DNA of 64,000 nucleotides from Janthinobacterium sp. 17J80-10 (GCF_004114795.1 NZ_CP035311.1:1364001-1428000); one strand, 5' to 3'. Shown: positions 47,117-59,775, numbered from the stretch's first letter. The notes: generated by a model from the sequence alone, not told the origin. Program-made: numbers and translations.

Positions 47117-48262
47117 TCAGCCGCCGCGCGCGGCCTTCACGGCGCGACCGAGTTCCACTACCGACATGGCATAGAAGAAGCTGCGGTTATATTTGGTAAT
47201 GGCGAAGAAATTTGCTGCGCCCAGCCAGTACTCGGTGGCTTCGCTGCCGTTTTGCAGGTCGACCAGGCCGTATGGCAGAGCGGCCGGCGCGTCGCCCGCC
47301 GGGGCAATCCCGACAGTCAACATTTCATCGAGCGTATGCCTGGCTTCCAGGCTCTGGCCGATGTAGGCTTCCCAGCGATTGTCGGGCGCGCCGTTCACTG
47401 TCGTCGTGGTGACAGTGGCGGGGAAGGCAATGGGTTGCCCGGCTTGCCAGCCATGCTGCACCAGGAAGTTGGCAACGCTGCCGATGGCATCGATGGCAGA
47501 ATTGCGCAAGTCGATCTTGCCATCGCCATTGAAGTCGACAGCAAAATTGCGTATGCTGCCCGGCATGAACTGCGGCAGGCCGATCGCCCCGGCATAGGAA
47601 CCCAGCAGCATGAAGGGATCGATGCCGGAGTCGCGCGCAAACAGCAGGGTTTGCTCGAGCTGGCCCCGGAAAAACTTCATCCGGGCGACACGATTTGGGG
47701 TGTTTGGGTAATCGAAGCCCAGGGTGGTCAGGGTGTCGAGCACGCGGAAGTTGCCGGTATTGCGGCCATAAACGGTTTCCACGCCGATGATGCCGACAAT
47801 GATTTCAGCGGGCACGCCATACGTTTTTTCGGCGCGTTCGAGCGCCTGCGCATGCTCGTTCCAGAAGTCGGTGCCTGCGCGAATGCGGATCGGTTCAATG
47901 AAGCGGGCGCGATAGGCGCGCCAGTTTTTCGGTTGCCCGGGTGGCGCTGGCTTGACTAGCTGTATTGCCTTTTCAACATACTTCACTTCGCGAAATAAAG
48001 TTTCCAGGGTCTGGCGCTCGAAGCCATGGCGCGCTGCCATGTCATCGATGAAAGCGGCAACGTCCTGCCACTGGCCAAAATTGGCGAATTCGCCGGGCTG
48101 CACGGCGGGATAGGTAGCCTTGCTCAGCCTGGGCTTGGCTGTGGCGGGCCGGATTGCCGCTTCCCTGGCAAGCGTTGGCGTAGCTGCGGGCAGGAGAAGG
48201 CTAAGCGCGAGCAACAGGCTGCGCAGGGTGTTTGGAGGCGAGGTGGAAAATGTCATCGGCAT
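47117..48262 (-). CDS. mltB: Lytic murein transglycosylase B
   Basis: This periplasmic enzyme cleaves the glycan strand of peptidoglycan. The 381-residue protein has a signal peptide (about 1-32, LLLALSLLLPAATPTLA) without a lipobox cysteine, so it is probably soluble rather than a lipoprotein. Catalytic E162 is in GIIGVETVYGRNTG. The SLT-family B segments QLEQTLLFARDSGIDP and GSYAGAIGLPQFMPGSIRNFAVDFNGDG follow. The start overlaps the end of the transglutaminase gene by 10 bases, tying it to that operon. Confidence 0.94.
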   Translation of the reverse strand: MPMTFSTSPPNTLRSLLLALSLLLPAATPTLAREAAIRPATAKPRLSKATYPAVQPGEFANFGQWQDVAAFIDDMAARHGFERQTLETLFREVKYVEKAIQLVKPAPPGQPKNWRAYRARFIEPIRIRAGTDFWNEHAQALERAEKTYGVPAEIIVGIIGVETVYGRNTGNFRVLDTLTTLGFDYPNTPNRVARMKFFRGQLEQTLLFARDSGIDPFMLLGSYAGAIGLPQFMPGSIRNFAVDFNGDGKIDLRNSAIDAIGSVANFLVQHGWQAGQPIAFPATVTTTTVNGAPDNRWEAYIGQSLEARHTLDEMLTVGIAPAGDAPAALPYGLVDLQNGSEATEYWLGAANFFAITKYNRSFFYAMSVVELGRAVKAARGG

Positions 48263-50292
48263 TGCTTCAAAAGGGACTTCAGCTGGGCGACGTGGGGCGC
48301 AGCGGATAAGTCGCTTACCGTACCATATCGGACGCTTTCATAGCGTGCCAGGAAGCGTTCTGCAGCCATTTTTTTATTTTCGGAAAGCATGCCGGCAGCT
48401 TGCCGGAGGCGCAAGCAATAGGTGCGCGGGCCTTCATGCGCGGCACGTGGCAAGCCCTTGCGCGCCATGATTTGGCAAAAGCGCAAATATAGCGTGGTCA
48501 AAGGATCCATCTTGCGGCGTTCGACCAGCAGGGGCCAGGCCAGCAGCGCCATCACGATGGCCGCGCCCACACCCAGCAAGCTGGCCAGCGTGCGCCAGTC
48601 CGGCTGGTTGAAACCCAGCGATTGCAGCAGGCTGGTTTGTTTGTCACGGGAATAATTCATGACCCACTGGTTCCAGCCATTGTTGATGGCGTCCCAGTTG
48701 AAACGCAACGATGCCAGCCAGGAGCGGGCCGCCGGGTTGAGCCCGATTGCGCCAGCCAGTCCGCCTTGTGGCAGGTTGCGCGCAAGAGACTGTTCGATCC
48801 GGTTCGGCGCGACAGCTGCAGTAGGATCGACACGCACCCAGCCGCGGTTTTGCAGCCAGATCTCTGCCCAGGCATGGGCATCCGACTGCCGCACCGTCAT
48901 GAAGCCATCGACCGGATTGATTTCGCCGCCCTGGTAGCCGGTGACTACCCGTGCCGGCACGCCGGCGGCGCGCATCAGGATAACGAACGCGCTGGCATAG
49001 TGTTCGCAAAAACCGGCACGCGTGCCGAACAGGAAGTCATCCATCGCATTGCGGCCCAGCGCCGGCGGTTCCAGCGTATAGCGGAATTGCTGCTCGCGGA
49101 AATACTGAAGCGCGGCATTGGCCACCTGCATGTCATCGCTGGCAGCGCGCCGCAGGCTTGCGGCGAAAGCCTGCGTGGCAGGGTTATAGCCCGTTGGAAG
49201 CGCGAGCCACGGGCGCAAGTCATCGCGCGCCAGATCGGCCTGCAATGCAAAGTCGAGATGGGAAACAGCGGTATAGCGGATGCGGTCATGGACGGGGCGT
49301 TCCGCCCGCAATTCGCCATTGGCCGCAATCTTCGCAGTCAGGCCGGGCATGACGGGCGGCGTTTGTGGCAATTCCAGTGCAAACAGCCAGCGCTTGCCGT
49401 GAGGCTCCATGGTGATCTGGTGGCGCACCGCGCTGCCACGCGTGCGCACGGCGGCAGGCAGCGTTGCGGCGCTCGTGGCGGTGGCCTGTTTCCAGTTGCG
49501 GCCATCGTAATCGTCCAGCACGATACCGCGCCAGTACAGCTTCGCTTGTGCCGGCACCGTATCGAGAAACTTCACGCGAAACGCGACATCGCCGGACAAG
49601 GCCAGTTGTGCGATATTTCCGGGCGCCATGGTATCCGACAAGCCGCTGCGGCTTACCTTGGCATCGCCCGGCATGTTCCACAAAGGCCCTTCGATGCGGG
49701 GGAAAAGAAAGAACATCAGCAAGGTCAACGGCGCCGCCAGCGCCAGGATTTTTCCGCCCAGTTGCAGGCGTTGCCGCAGTGGGGGCACGGCGCCTGTGTA
49801 CTGGAAAGAAAGTTGCGCGCTCAGGAGGGCGACCATGGCCAGCAACGCCATCAGGGCCGCACCCATGCCCTGGGAGTGAAAAAAGCCTGCCAGTATCAGG
49901 AAGCAGCCAAGAAAAAGCACGACGAACAGGTCGCGCCGGGCATGCATTTCCAGTAGCTTGAATGCCAGCAGCAATACCAGTGTTGCCACGCCGGCTTCCC
50001 GCCCAAGCAGCGTCCTGAAGCTGGCATATACGCCCGCCATGGCCAGCACGGCGAGCGGCAGCAGCAGCCAGCGCGGCGGCAGGCGGTTGCCGCGAAAAGT
50101 GATCCAGCCCCGCCAGAGCAGCAACGCCCCGGCAGTCAGCGCTATCCATAATGGCACCTGTGCCGCATGCGGTGCCAGCACCAGGACACAGGCGCACAGC
50201 AACAGCAGGGTGTCGGCCTTGTCGCGCGACATTGGGCGGTCGTGATTCCGCGCGGGCAGAAAAAAGGCGGGCAAGATGGTCAGCAATTTCAT
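48253..50292 (-). CDS. TgpA-type membrane transglutaminase-like protein (DUF3488/transglutaminase core)
   Basis: This is a 679-residue inner-membrane protein. About six N-terminal helices (about 20-200) are followed by a large periplasmic part with a transglutaminase core: the catalytic Cys is in GTRAGFCEHYASAF, the His in SDAHAWAEIWL and the Asp in VRVDPTAAV. A further helix (about 555-575) and a cytoplasmic DUF4129-like tail follow. TgpA is an essential protein of Pseudomonas with similar layout. It overlaps the DUF58 gene upstream (ATGA) and mltB downstream. The substrate is unknown. Confidence 0.88.
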   Translation of the reverse strand: MKLLTILPAFFLPARNHDRPMSRDKADTLLLLCACVLVLAPHAAQVPLWIALTAGALLLWRGWITFRGNRLPPRWLLLPLAVLAMAGVYASFRTLLGREAGVATLVLLLAFKLLEMHARRDLFVVLFLGCFLILAGFFHSQGMGAALMALLAMVALLSAQLSFQYTGAVPPLRQRLQLGGKILALAAPLTLLMFFLFPRIEGPLWNMPGDAKVSRSGLSDTMAPGNIAQLALSGDVAFRVKFLDTVPAQAKLYWRGIVLDDYDGRNWKQATATSAATLPAAVRTRGSAVRHQITMEPHGKRWLFALELPQTPPVMPGLTAKIAANGELRAERPVHDRIRYTAVSHLDFALQADLARDDLRPWLALPTGYNPATQAFAASLRRAASDDMQVANAALQYFREQQFRYTLEPPALGRNAMDDFLFGTRAGFCEHYASAFVILMRAAGVPARVVTGYQGGEINPVDGFMTVRQSDAHAWAEIWLQNRGWVRVDPTAAVAPNRIEQSLARNLPQGGLAGAIGLNPAARSWLASLRFNWDAINNGWNQWVMNYSRDKQTSLLQSLGFNQPDWRTLASLLGVGAAIVMALLAWPLLVERRKMDPLTTLYLRFCQIMARKGLPRAAHEGPRTYCLRLRQAAGMLSENKKMAAERFLARYESVRYGTVSDLSAAPHVAQLKSLLKQCR

Positions 50293-51335
50293 TGCGTCCC
50301 CGCCATGCCGAATAGCGCGAGTTCCTGCAGGCAGGCAGCCTGGTGCGCCGGACCGAGCGCCGGTGCCAGATCGACCTGCCCCAGGCGGAAAGCATACGGC
50401 AAGCCTCGCGCCTCGGCTTCCAGGACCCAGCGGGCCATGCGCGACAGGCGCATTTCCAGGTCCATGCTGCCTGGCAGCCGTGAGAATTCCAGCACCAGTT
50501 CGGCGGCTGCGCCACCTTCAAAATGTTTGCTGACCAGTGTTGCGCCATGCTGGCTATCCATGCGGGCGATCTGGCGCCAGGCCAGTTGCCGCAGGGAGTC
50601 GCCGCTCTGGTAGGCGCGAATGCCGGCAAAGTCGTCATGCCCGGCGCTGCCGCTGCCATCGGCTTCACCGCTGCCATCCAGCGGCAGTGGCGGCGCATCT
50701 GTTTCCGGACGGGGATATACCAGCACACGCATGTCCGGTTGCCAGTAACCCCAGGCGCGCAACAGGCCGAGCGGGAAGCGCGTCTGCAGGCGGATGCGCG
50801 GTGCCGCCAGCCAGCCGCGCTGTGTCGTGGCAAGGCCGGCGACCGCGGAACGGCTGGAAGCGGCAGGAAGGTCCAGGGGTTGCTGCACCTCTGGCAAGCC
50901 GGTTCCCGTGAAGCCCAGCCAGATGGCAAATCGGTCGCGCTTGCCGCGATTGGCCAGGTGCAGTTCGAACTGTGCTTCTTCGCCGGCAAAGACAGGACGC
51001 ACCCGCCCTGGCGCGAGATGCAGGTGCGCCAGGTTGCGGAAGGTCAGGTGCATGTCGACCACCGCGCAGGCGCCCAGGAGAAAGGTAAGACCGAAGCCGA
51101 GGCTGAGGTTGTAATTGATCGAGGCGATGAACAGCACCAATAGCATGAAGCCGAATGCCACGCCCGCCCGGGTGGGCAGGATGAACACGCGACGCTGGTG
51201 CAGGTAGACTTCGCCGGCCTCGGCCGTGCCGATGCGAAACAGCCAGCGCTCCAGGCGCTGGCGCAAGCGCGCCCACAGGCCTGGCGCGTGCGTATGCAAA
51301 GGTGGCATGCCTGGCATCGTCTGCGCTGCCGGCAT
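50289..51335 (-). CDS. DUF58 domain protein (MoxR-associated)
   Basis: This is a 348-residue protein. It has two hydrophobic helices (about 57-95, GVAFGFMLLVLFIASINYNLSL and LTFLLGACAVVDMHLTF) and a C-terminal DUF58 / vWA-like domain containing FAGIRAYQSGDSLRQLAWRQIARMD. Proteins of this kind are encoded beside MoxR ATPases and are thought to be their clients. The start directly abuts the moxR stop, and the stop overlaps the transglutaminase gene. The biochemical role is unknown. Confidence 0.85.
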   Translation of the reverse strand: MPAAQTMPGMPPLHTHAPGLWARLRQRLERWLFRIGTAEAGEVYLHQRRVFILPTRAGVAFGFMLLVLFIASINYNLSLGFGLTFLLGACAVVDMHLTFRNLAHLHLAPGRVRPVFAGEEAQFELHLANRGKRDRFAIWLGFTGTGLPEVQQPLDLPAASSRSAVAGLATTQRGWLAAPRIRLQTRFPLGLLRAWGYWQPDMRVLVYPRPETDAPPLPLDGSGEADGSGSAGHDDFAGIRAYQSGDSLRQLAWRQIARMDSQHGATLVSKHFEGGAAAELVLEFSRLPGSMDLEMRLSRMARWVLEAEARGLPYAFRLGQVDLAPALGPAHQAACLQELALFGMAGTQ

Positions 51336-52256
<921 letters not shown>

Positions 52257-52433
52257 GAAGCTTCCGATGAGAAGTGGAAATTTGGTGATCTGCTTGCGCG
52301 CTTGAAGTTATTCTATGGCAGCATTGATGAATCGCAAATATAAAAACAAGCCGGATTTGTGAAAAAACCGGCGCTCCCCTGTTTCTTGGCTAAACTTGGA
52401 AGGAAAAGGGTGAAAATTAAAAGAGGATGAAGG

Positions 52434-53363
<930 letters not shown>

Positions 53364-53406
53364 GCCTGCAACCAATTCATCAATCAGGCAATGGGGAGAG
53401 ACAAGC

Positions 53407-55044
53407 ATGGATAAATTCGACCTTGGTCTGGAAAAAAATCCAGCCAACTACACGCCGCTCACCCCGTTGAGTTTCATTGAACGCGCTGCCTCCGTCTATC
53501 CGGATCGCCTGGCGACGGTTCACGGACCCCTGCGCCTGACCTGGGCCGAACAGTACCGGCGCGCGCGCCAGCTGGCCTCGATGCTGGCGTGGTATGGCAT
53601 CGGCAAGAACGATACGGTGGCGGTCATGCTGCCCAATACGCCGCCGATGGTGGATGCCCATTTCGGTGTGCCCATGACCGGCGCGGTCCTGAACACGCTC
53701 AACACCCGGCTTGATGCCGAAAGCCTCGCCTTCATGCTGAACCATGGCGAGGCGAGGGCGGTGATCGTCGACCGGGAATATTCCGGCGTCATGCGGGATG
53801 CCCTGGCCATGCTGGGCCGCAAGGTCCTGGTCATTGATGTTGATGATCCGGAGTACACCGGCGCCGGCGAGCGCATTGGCGACCTTGAATATGAAGCCTT
53901 CATCGCTCGCGGCGATGCCGAATACAGCTGGCGCAATCCCGAGGATGAATGGAACGCCATCGGCCTGAACTATACATCGGGGACAACGGGCGACCCCAAG
54001 GGCGTGGTAGTGCACCATCGCGGCGCTTACCTGAATGCCGTCTCCAATATTGTCACCTGGACCTTGCCGCGCCATCCGGTGTACCTGTGGACGCTGCCCA
54101 TGTTTCATTGCAATGGCTGGTGCTTTCCCTGGACCGTGGCGGCGCAGGCGGGCGTCAACGTTTGTTTGCGCCGGGTCGAGGCTGCCGCGATCTGGCATGC
54201 CATTCGGGAGCACAAGGTCACGCATTATTGCGGCGCGCCGATTGTCCATTCGCTGATCCTGAATGCGCCGGTGGAATTGCGCCAGGGCGTCGATCACAAG
54301 GTGTCCGCCATGGTCGCCGGCGCTGCGCCGCCGGCATCGATGATCGAGGGCATGGAAGAAATCGGCTTCGATTTGACCCACGTATATGGCTTGACAGAAG
54401 TGTATGGGCCGGCGGCGGTATGCGAGAAACATGACGAGTGGGATGCAACGGATATCGGCGAGCGTGCCCGGCTGAACGCGCGCCAGGGCATCCGTTACCT
54501 GCTGCAGGAAGCGGTCACGGTATTGAACCCTGCCACCATGCAGCCGGTGCCCGCCGATGGCGAAACCATCGGCGAGATTATGTTTCGCGGCAATATCACC
54601 ATGAAGGGTTACCTGAAAAACGAGAAGACCACGCGCGAGGCATTTGCCGGCGGCTGGTTCCATTCGGGCGACCTCGGCGTGATCCATCCTGATGGCTATA
54701 TCAAGATCAAGGACCGCAGCAAGGACATCATCATTTCCGGCGGCGAAAATATTTCCAGTGTCGAAGTCGAGGACGTGCTATATCGCCATCCGGCCGTGCT
54801 GGTGGCGGCGGTGGTCGCTATGCCCAACGAGAAATGGGGCGAGACGCCGTGTGCCTTCATCGAACTGAAGCCGGGGGCGAACGTCACCCAACAGGAAATC
54901 ATCGCCCATTGCAAGCAGCACCTGGCGGGTTTCAAGGTGCCGCGCGCGGTGCTGTTCGAGGTCTTGCCTAAGACTGCCACCGGCAAGATCCAGAAATTCG
55001 AGTTGCGCCAGCGCGCCGGATCGGCGCAGGCAATCGACGTCTGA
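53407..55044 (+). CDS. Acyl-CoA synthetase (AMP-forming)
   Basis: This is a 545-residue ANL-superfamily ligase that activates a carboxylic acid to its CoA thioester. The P-loop is NYTSGTTGDPKGVV, followed by VYGLTEVYGP, GWFHSGDLGVIHPDGYIKIKDRSKD, the hinge and A8 region IIISGGENISS, and the catalytic lysine in KTATGKIQKFELR. It resembles medium-chain and DmdB (3-methylmercaptopropionyl) ligases, but the substrate is not readable. The ATG at 53407 is supported by GGGGAGAG upstream. The upstream HDAC-like gene is probably in the same operon. Confidence 0.92.
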   Translation: MDKFDLGLEKNPANYTPLTPLSFIERAASVYPDRLATVHGPLRLTWAEQYRRARQLASMLAWYGIGKNDTVAVMLPNTPPMVDAHFGVPMTGAVLNTLNTRLDAESLAFMLNHGEARAVIVDREYSGVMRDALAMLGRKVLVIDVDDPEYTGAGERIGDLEYEAFIARGDAEYSWRNPEDEWNAIGLNYTSGTTGDPKGVVVHHRGAYLNAVSNIVTWTLPRHPVYLWTLPMFHCNGWCFPWTVAAQAGVNVCLRRVEAAAIWHAIREHKVTHYCGAPIVHSLILNAPVELRQGVDHKVSAMVAGAAPPASMIEGMEEIGFDLTHVYGLTEVYGPAAVCEKHDEWDATDIGERARLNARQGIRYLLQEAVTVLNPATMQPVPADGETIGEIMFRGNITMKGYLKNEKTTREAFAGGWFHSGDLGVIHPDGYIKIKDRSKDIIISGGENISSVEVEDVLYRHPAVLVAAVVAMPNEKWGETPCAFIELKPGANVTQQEIIAHCKQHLAGFKVPRAVLFEVLPKTATGKIQKFELRQRAGSAQAIDV

Positions 55045-55127
55045 GGCCTCAGCCTGCCTGCAAGAACGTAGGGCCCGGGCGGGCGAACGGGTAGAATAGC
55101 GCCTTGATCCCGTTCGAAAAGCGTCAC

Positions 55128-56048
55128 ATGTCCATACAATGGTTCCCCGGTCACATGAATTCGGCCCGCCGCCAGGCGGCCGAAACCATGGAAAAGACCG
55201 ATATGGTGGTCGAGGTGCTCGACGCCCGCCTGCCGCAGGCCAGCTGCAACCCGATGATTGAGCAATTGCGGGTGTTCCGGCAGCGCCCTTGCCTGAAAAT
55301 CCTTAACAAGGCCGACCTGGCCGACCCGGCCGCAACCCAGGCCTGGCTGGATTTCTACAACAAGCAAAAGAATGTGCACGCGGTAGCGCTGAGCTGCAAG
55401 AATCCAGCCGATGTTGCCAAGGTCCCGGGCCTGTGTCTGAAGATCGCACCGCACCGCGGCACAGCCTTGAAGCCATTGCGCATCATGATCATGGGCATTC
55501 CCAACGTCGGCAAATCAACGCTGATGAATGCCTTGCTGAAAAAACGCGTCGCCAAGGTGGGTGACGAGCCGGCGGTCACCAAGACCCAGCAGCGGCTGTA
55601 CCTGGGCAATAACATGGTGCTGGTCGATACCCCCGGCATGCTGTGGCCGAAGATTGCCCATCCGACCGATGGCCTGATGCTGGCCGCCAGCCACGCCATC
55701 GGCAGCAATGCGCTGATCGAGGAAGAAGTTGCCACCTTCCTCGCCGGCGTGGTGCTGGAACGCTATCCACAATTGCTTTTCACGCGCTACGGTGTCAGTG
55801 GCGAAGGCATCGATGCGGTCGACGTGGTCGAGGGCGTGGCGAAGAAGCGCGGCTTCCGGCAAAAGGGTGGCGAGTTCGACTATGAAAAGGCGTCGCACAC
55901 CTTCCTGCAGGATTACCGCAGTGGCGCGCTTGGCCGGATCAGCCTGGAGACGCCCGACAGCCGTGCGGCGCTGCTGGCGAGCTACCAAGCTCCGCAAAGC
56001 CTGGGGCTGGCGGCCGAGCCGGAAGAAGAGACGGATCGCGACGACTGA
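55128..56048 (+). CDS. ylqF: RbgA/YlqF-type ribosome biogenesis GTPase
   Basis: This is a 306-residue circularly permuted GTPase acting in 50S assembly. The G4 motif (NKADLAD) precedes G1 (GIPNVGKSTLMNALL) and G3 (DTPGMLWP), the order that defines the YlqF/YawG group. A C-terminal all-helical domain contains RGFRQKGGEFDYEKAS. The ATG at 55128 gives MSIQWFPGHMNSARRQ, the family N-terminus; the frame is open for eight more codons. The downstream terminator is shared with groL. Confidence 0.93.
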   Translation: MSIQWFPGHMNSARRQAAETMEKTDMVVEVLDARLPQASCNPMIEQLRVFRQRPCLKILNKADLADPAATQAWLDFYNKQKNVHAVALSCKNPADVAKVPGLCLKIAPHRGTALKPLRIMIMGIPNVGKSTLMNALLKKRVAKVGDEPAVTKTQQRLYLGNNMVLVDTPGMLWPKIAHPTDGLMLAASHAIGSNALIEEEVATFLAGVVLERYPQLLFTRYGVSGEGIDAVDVVEGVAKKRGFRQKGGEFDYEKASHTFLQDYRSGALGRISLETPDSRAALLASYQAPQSLGLAAEPEEETDRDD

Positions 56049-56077
56049 GTCCGGCTCCACGACGAAGATAGGCAAAC

Positions 56078-56114
56078 AAAAAGCCTGCAAGGCGCAAACC
56101 TTGCAGGCTTTTTT
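56078..56114. terminator. Bidirectional intrinsic terminator between ylqF and groL
   Basis: A very strong stem AAAAAGCCTGCAAGG / CCTTGCAGGCTTTTT (56078-56092 and 56099-56113) with a 6-base loop has A- and T-runs on its ends. It can end both convergent transcripts. Confidence 0.97.
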
Positions 56115-56165
56115 ATTTTCGGGGCAGGCGAGGAAAATGCATCCCTCGCCGGGCCGGCCGGCAAA

Positions 56166-57857
<1,692 letters not shown>

Positions 57858-58148
57858 TTACTTTTGGACGATCGCCATGATGTCTTCTTCGCGCATCACC
57901 AGCAGTTCCTCGCCGGCAACCTTGACGGCCTGGCCGGAATACTTGCCGAACAGGACGCGGTCACCGACCTTGACGTCGAGCGGGCGGACCTTGCCGTCGT
58001 CCAGGATCTTGCCATTGCCAACGGCCAGCACTTCACCCTGATCCGGCTTTTCTGCAGCGGCTTCAGGAAGGACGATGCCGGATGCGGTTTTGGTTTCCTG
58101 ATCCAGACGCTTGACGATGACGCGATCGTGCAAAGGACGAAGGTTCAT
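57858..58148 (-). CDS. groS: 10 kDa chaperonin GroES
   Basis: This is the 96-residue co-chaperonin lid of GroEL. Family motifs are [18 protein letters not shown], the mobile loop [12 protein letters not shown] (about 17-30), and the C-terminal [15 protein letters not shown]. It is the first gene of the operon, about 110 bases downstream of the CIRCE element. Confidence 0.98.
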   Translation of the reverse strand: MNLRPLHDRVIVKRLDQETKTASGIVLPEAAAEKPDQGEVLAVGNGKILDDGKVRPLDVKVGDRVLFGKYSGQAVKVAGEELLVMREEDIMAIVQK

Positions 58149-58262
58149 ACAAACTCCTTAAAATTCAATAGGTTGTGATAATTTTCCGCAGGCATGCCAC
58201 AAACCGTGAAGTTCACGATGCAGCCTGCGCGACGCAAAAGTTGGAAGGCCAGGGAAGCGTTG

Positions 58263-58289
58263 TTAGCACTCTCCCCTAACGAGTGCTAA
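58263..58289 (-). promoter_or_regulatory. CIRCE operator (HrcA-binding) of groESL
   Basis: TTAGCACTC (58263-58271), a 9-base spacer, and GAGTGCTAA (58281-58289) match the CIRCE consensus in every position. It overlaps the expected transcription start of groESL, so HrcA repression is expected. No hrcA gene is in the window. Confidence 0.95.
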
Positions 58290-58318
58290 GTATATGGGCG
58301 AGGTGTGCTTTTTTCAAG
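58289..58318 (-). promoter_or_regulatory. Overlapping sigma70 and sigma32 promoters of groESL
   Basis: On the minus strand, TTGAAA (58317-58312) and TATACT (58294-58289) are separated by 17 bases, a near-consensus sigma70 promoter. The same DNA reads CTTGAAA, 13 bases, CCCATAT (58318-58292), a good sigma32 heat-shock promoter. The two share their -35 region. Confidence 0.8.
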
Positions 58319-58487
58319 TCAAGAGTGGCGGATTATTCCAGTCGAGAGTCGCTTAACTCTTAACAATAACGCTGGAGCGCTCGCTTTGAATCCCGGTAGA
58401 CTGGGTGCGAATACAATCCTGTTGGGATATCATGGCGGCCGTGCCTTGGCAGTTCGGCGTGCTTGCTGCGGCATATTTTATTTCTCA
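58319..58487. other. Divergent gap between groESL and the guanidinium exporter
   Basis: This stretch lies between the groESL promoter and the riboswitch and should hold the exporter promoter. A TACAAT -10-like hexamer at 58412-58417 is the best candidate, but its nearest -35-like TTGAAT (58386-58391) is 20 bases away. No gene is supported here. Confidence 0.4.
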
Positions 58488-58537
58488 GGAGGAACGACCT
58501 CCCCCCAAAGACGGGAATAATGCTCGGGACGGCCCGG
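58488..58537 (+). promoter_or_regulatory. Guanidine-II (mini-ykkC) riboswitch
   Basis: Two small hairpins with the class-defining ACGR loops are present: GGAGG-AACGA-CCTCC (58488-58502, loop ACGA) and CGGG-ACGG-CCCG (58525-58536, loop ACGG), 22 bases apart. The second ends just before the AAAGGAGGG ribosome-binding site of a Gdx-type SMR gene, the classic context. Pairing of GGCCC (58531-58535) with GGGCC (58552-58556) could mask that site when guanidine is absent; this mechanism is inference. Confidence 0.9.
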
Positions 58538-58559
58538 CTCTTTCAAAAGGAGGGCCGCA

Positions 58560-58880
58560 ATGGCTTGGATTTGGTTGGTGGTTGCCGGGATATTTGAAAT
58601 CGTTTGGGCGTATGCCATGAAGCAGTCAAACGGCTTTACGCGACTTGTTCCTTCCGTCGTGACCGTGGTCATGATGATCGCCAGTGTCGTTTTGCTATCG
58701 TTTTCGATGCGCACACTTCCCCTTGGCACCGCCTATACCGTCTGGACCGGCATTGGCGCGCTCGGCGCATTTGTGGTGGGCGTGGTCGCGCTTGGCGAAC
58801 CGTTGACCATGACCCGCGTGGCCGCTGCGGCGCTGATTGTGTGCGGCCTCGTATTGATGAAACTTTCCACTACCGGCTAG
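58560..58880 (+). CDS. gdx: Guanidinium exporter of the SMR family (Gdx/SugE)
   Basis: This is a 106-residue four-helix inner-membrane protein that exports guanidinium in exchange for protons. The essential E13 is in GIFEIVWAYAMKQSNGF in helix 1, the subtype signature that marks Gdx rather than Qac drug exporters, followed by TAYTVWTGIGALGAFVVGV in helix 3. It is normally an antiparallel dimer. The upstream guanidine-II riboswitch supports the substrate. The 3' end overlaps the convergent LysR gene by four bases. It was formerly called sugE. Confidence 0.93.
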   Translation: MAWIWLVVAGIFEIVWAYAMKQSNGFTRLVPSVVTVVMMIASVVLLSFSMRTLPLGTAYTVWTGIGALGAFVVGVVALGEPLTMTRVAAAALIVCGLVLMKLSTTG

Positions 58881-59770
58881 CGCCGCAGTATCCCGCGCGC
58901 CGCCGCGACGATCTGGCTGGACATGGCTTCCATGCGCGGGGACTGGACCTTCCAGGCATGCCAGTAGAGCGCGACATCGGTTGGATGCCGGGGCGCCAGG
59001 TCGACCAGGGGATCTTTCTCTGCGCCTGCGGCGGCAAGCAGCCATTCCGGTACCATCGCATAGCCCAGGCCGTGGCGCACGGCAGCGAAATGGGCTTCGA
59101 TGCCGGGCACATAATGGCAGGGATAGGCGCCTTCGGGCAAGCCCAGGCGCGACAGCAGAAAGCTGGACTGCAGGGTATCCTTGCGCGTATAAGCCACTAC
59201 CGGCGCGCGCCGCGCAGCGTCGCGCGTCAATCCCTTGGGCAGCCAGCGCTGGCGAAACGATGCGCTCGCCATCAGCCGGTAGCGCATCGTGCCGAGCAGT
59301 TCGGCGCCGCAGCCGCGCATCGGCCGCGCCACGGTGCTGACGCACCCGGCCACCATCCCTGTTTCCAGCAATTCATAGGTATGGTCCTGGTCTTCGACGA
59401 TCAGTTCGAGGATGAGCTGTTCCTTCACCAGCAAGCCTGCCAGCGCCGGAAAAAACCAGGTCCCCAGGCTGTCTGCGTTCAACGCCACCGACACGGTGAT
59501 TGCGCCGCTTTCCGAATTGAGCAGCTCTGCTTCCAGGTCCGCCTTCAGCAGCATCGCGCGCCGCAAGTATTGCAGCAGGCGCTGGCCAACCGGTGTGGTG
59601 CGGCAAGGGCGGGTGCGCAAGATGAGCGCGGCGCCGATGGCCGTCTCCAGGGCGCGCACGCGTTGCGATACCGCCGAAGGTGTCAGATTCAGCTTGACTG
59701 CGGCACGCTCAAAATTGCCTGACTCGGCAACCGCCTGAAACGCATCTGTCTGCTTGGGATCGAGGTGCAT
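58877..59770 (-). CDS. argP: LysR-family regulator, ArgP/IciA type
   Basis: This is a 297-residue transcription factor. The winged helix-turn-helix (about 3-60) reads PKQTDAFQAVAESGNFERAAVKLNLTPSAVSQRVRALE, the ArgP version with Gln in place of the usual N-terminal layout. A periplasmic-binding-protein-like effector domain follows. ArgP senses lysine/arginine and typically controls a basic amino-acid exporter (argO/lysE), which is not in this window; the divergent gene is a PBP. A palindrome 6 bases before the start suggests autoregulation. The exact effector is inferred. Confidence 0.87.
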   Translation of the reverse strand: MHLDPKQTDAFQAVAESGNFERAAVKLNLTPSAVSQRVRALETAIGAALILRTRPCRTTPVGQRLLQYLRRAMLLKADLEAELLNSESGAITVSVALNADSLGTWFFPALAGLLVKEQLILELIVEDQDHTYELLETGMVAGCVSTVARPMRGCGAELLGTMRYRLMASASFRQRWLPKGLTRDAARRAPVVAYTRKDTLQSSFLLSRLGLPEGAYPCHYVPGIEAHFAAVRHGLGYAMVPEWLLAAAGAEKDPLVDLAPRHPTDVALYWHAWKVQSPRMEAMSSQIVAAARGILRR

Positions 59771-59775
59771 TTTAT

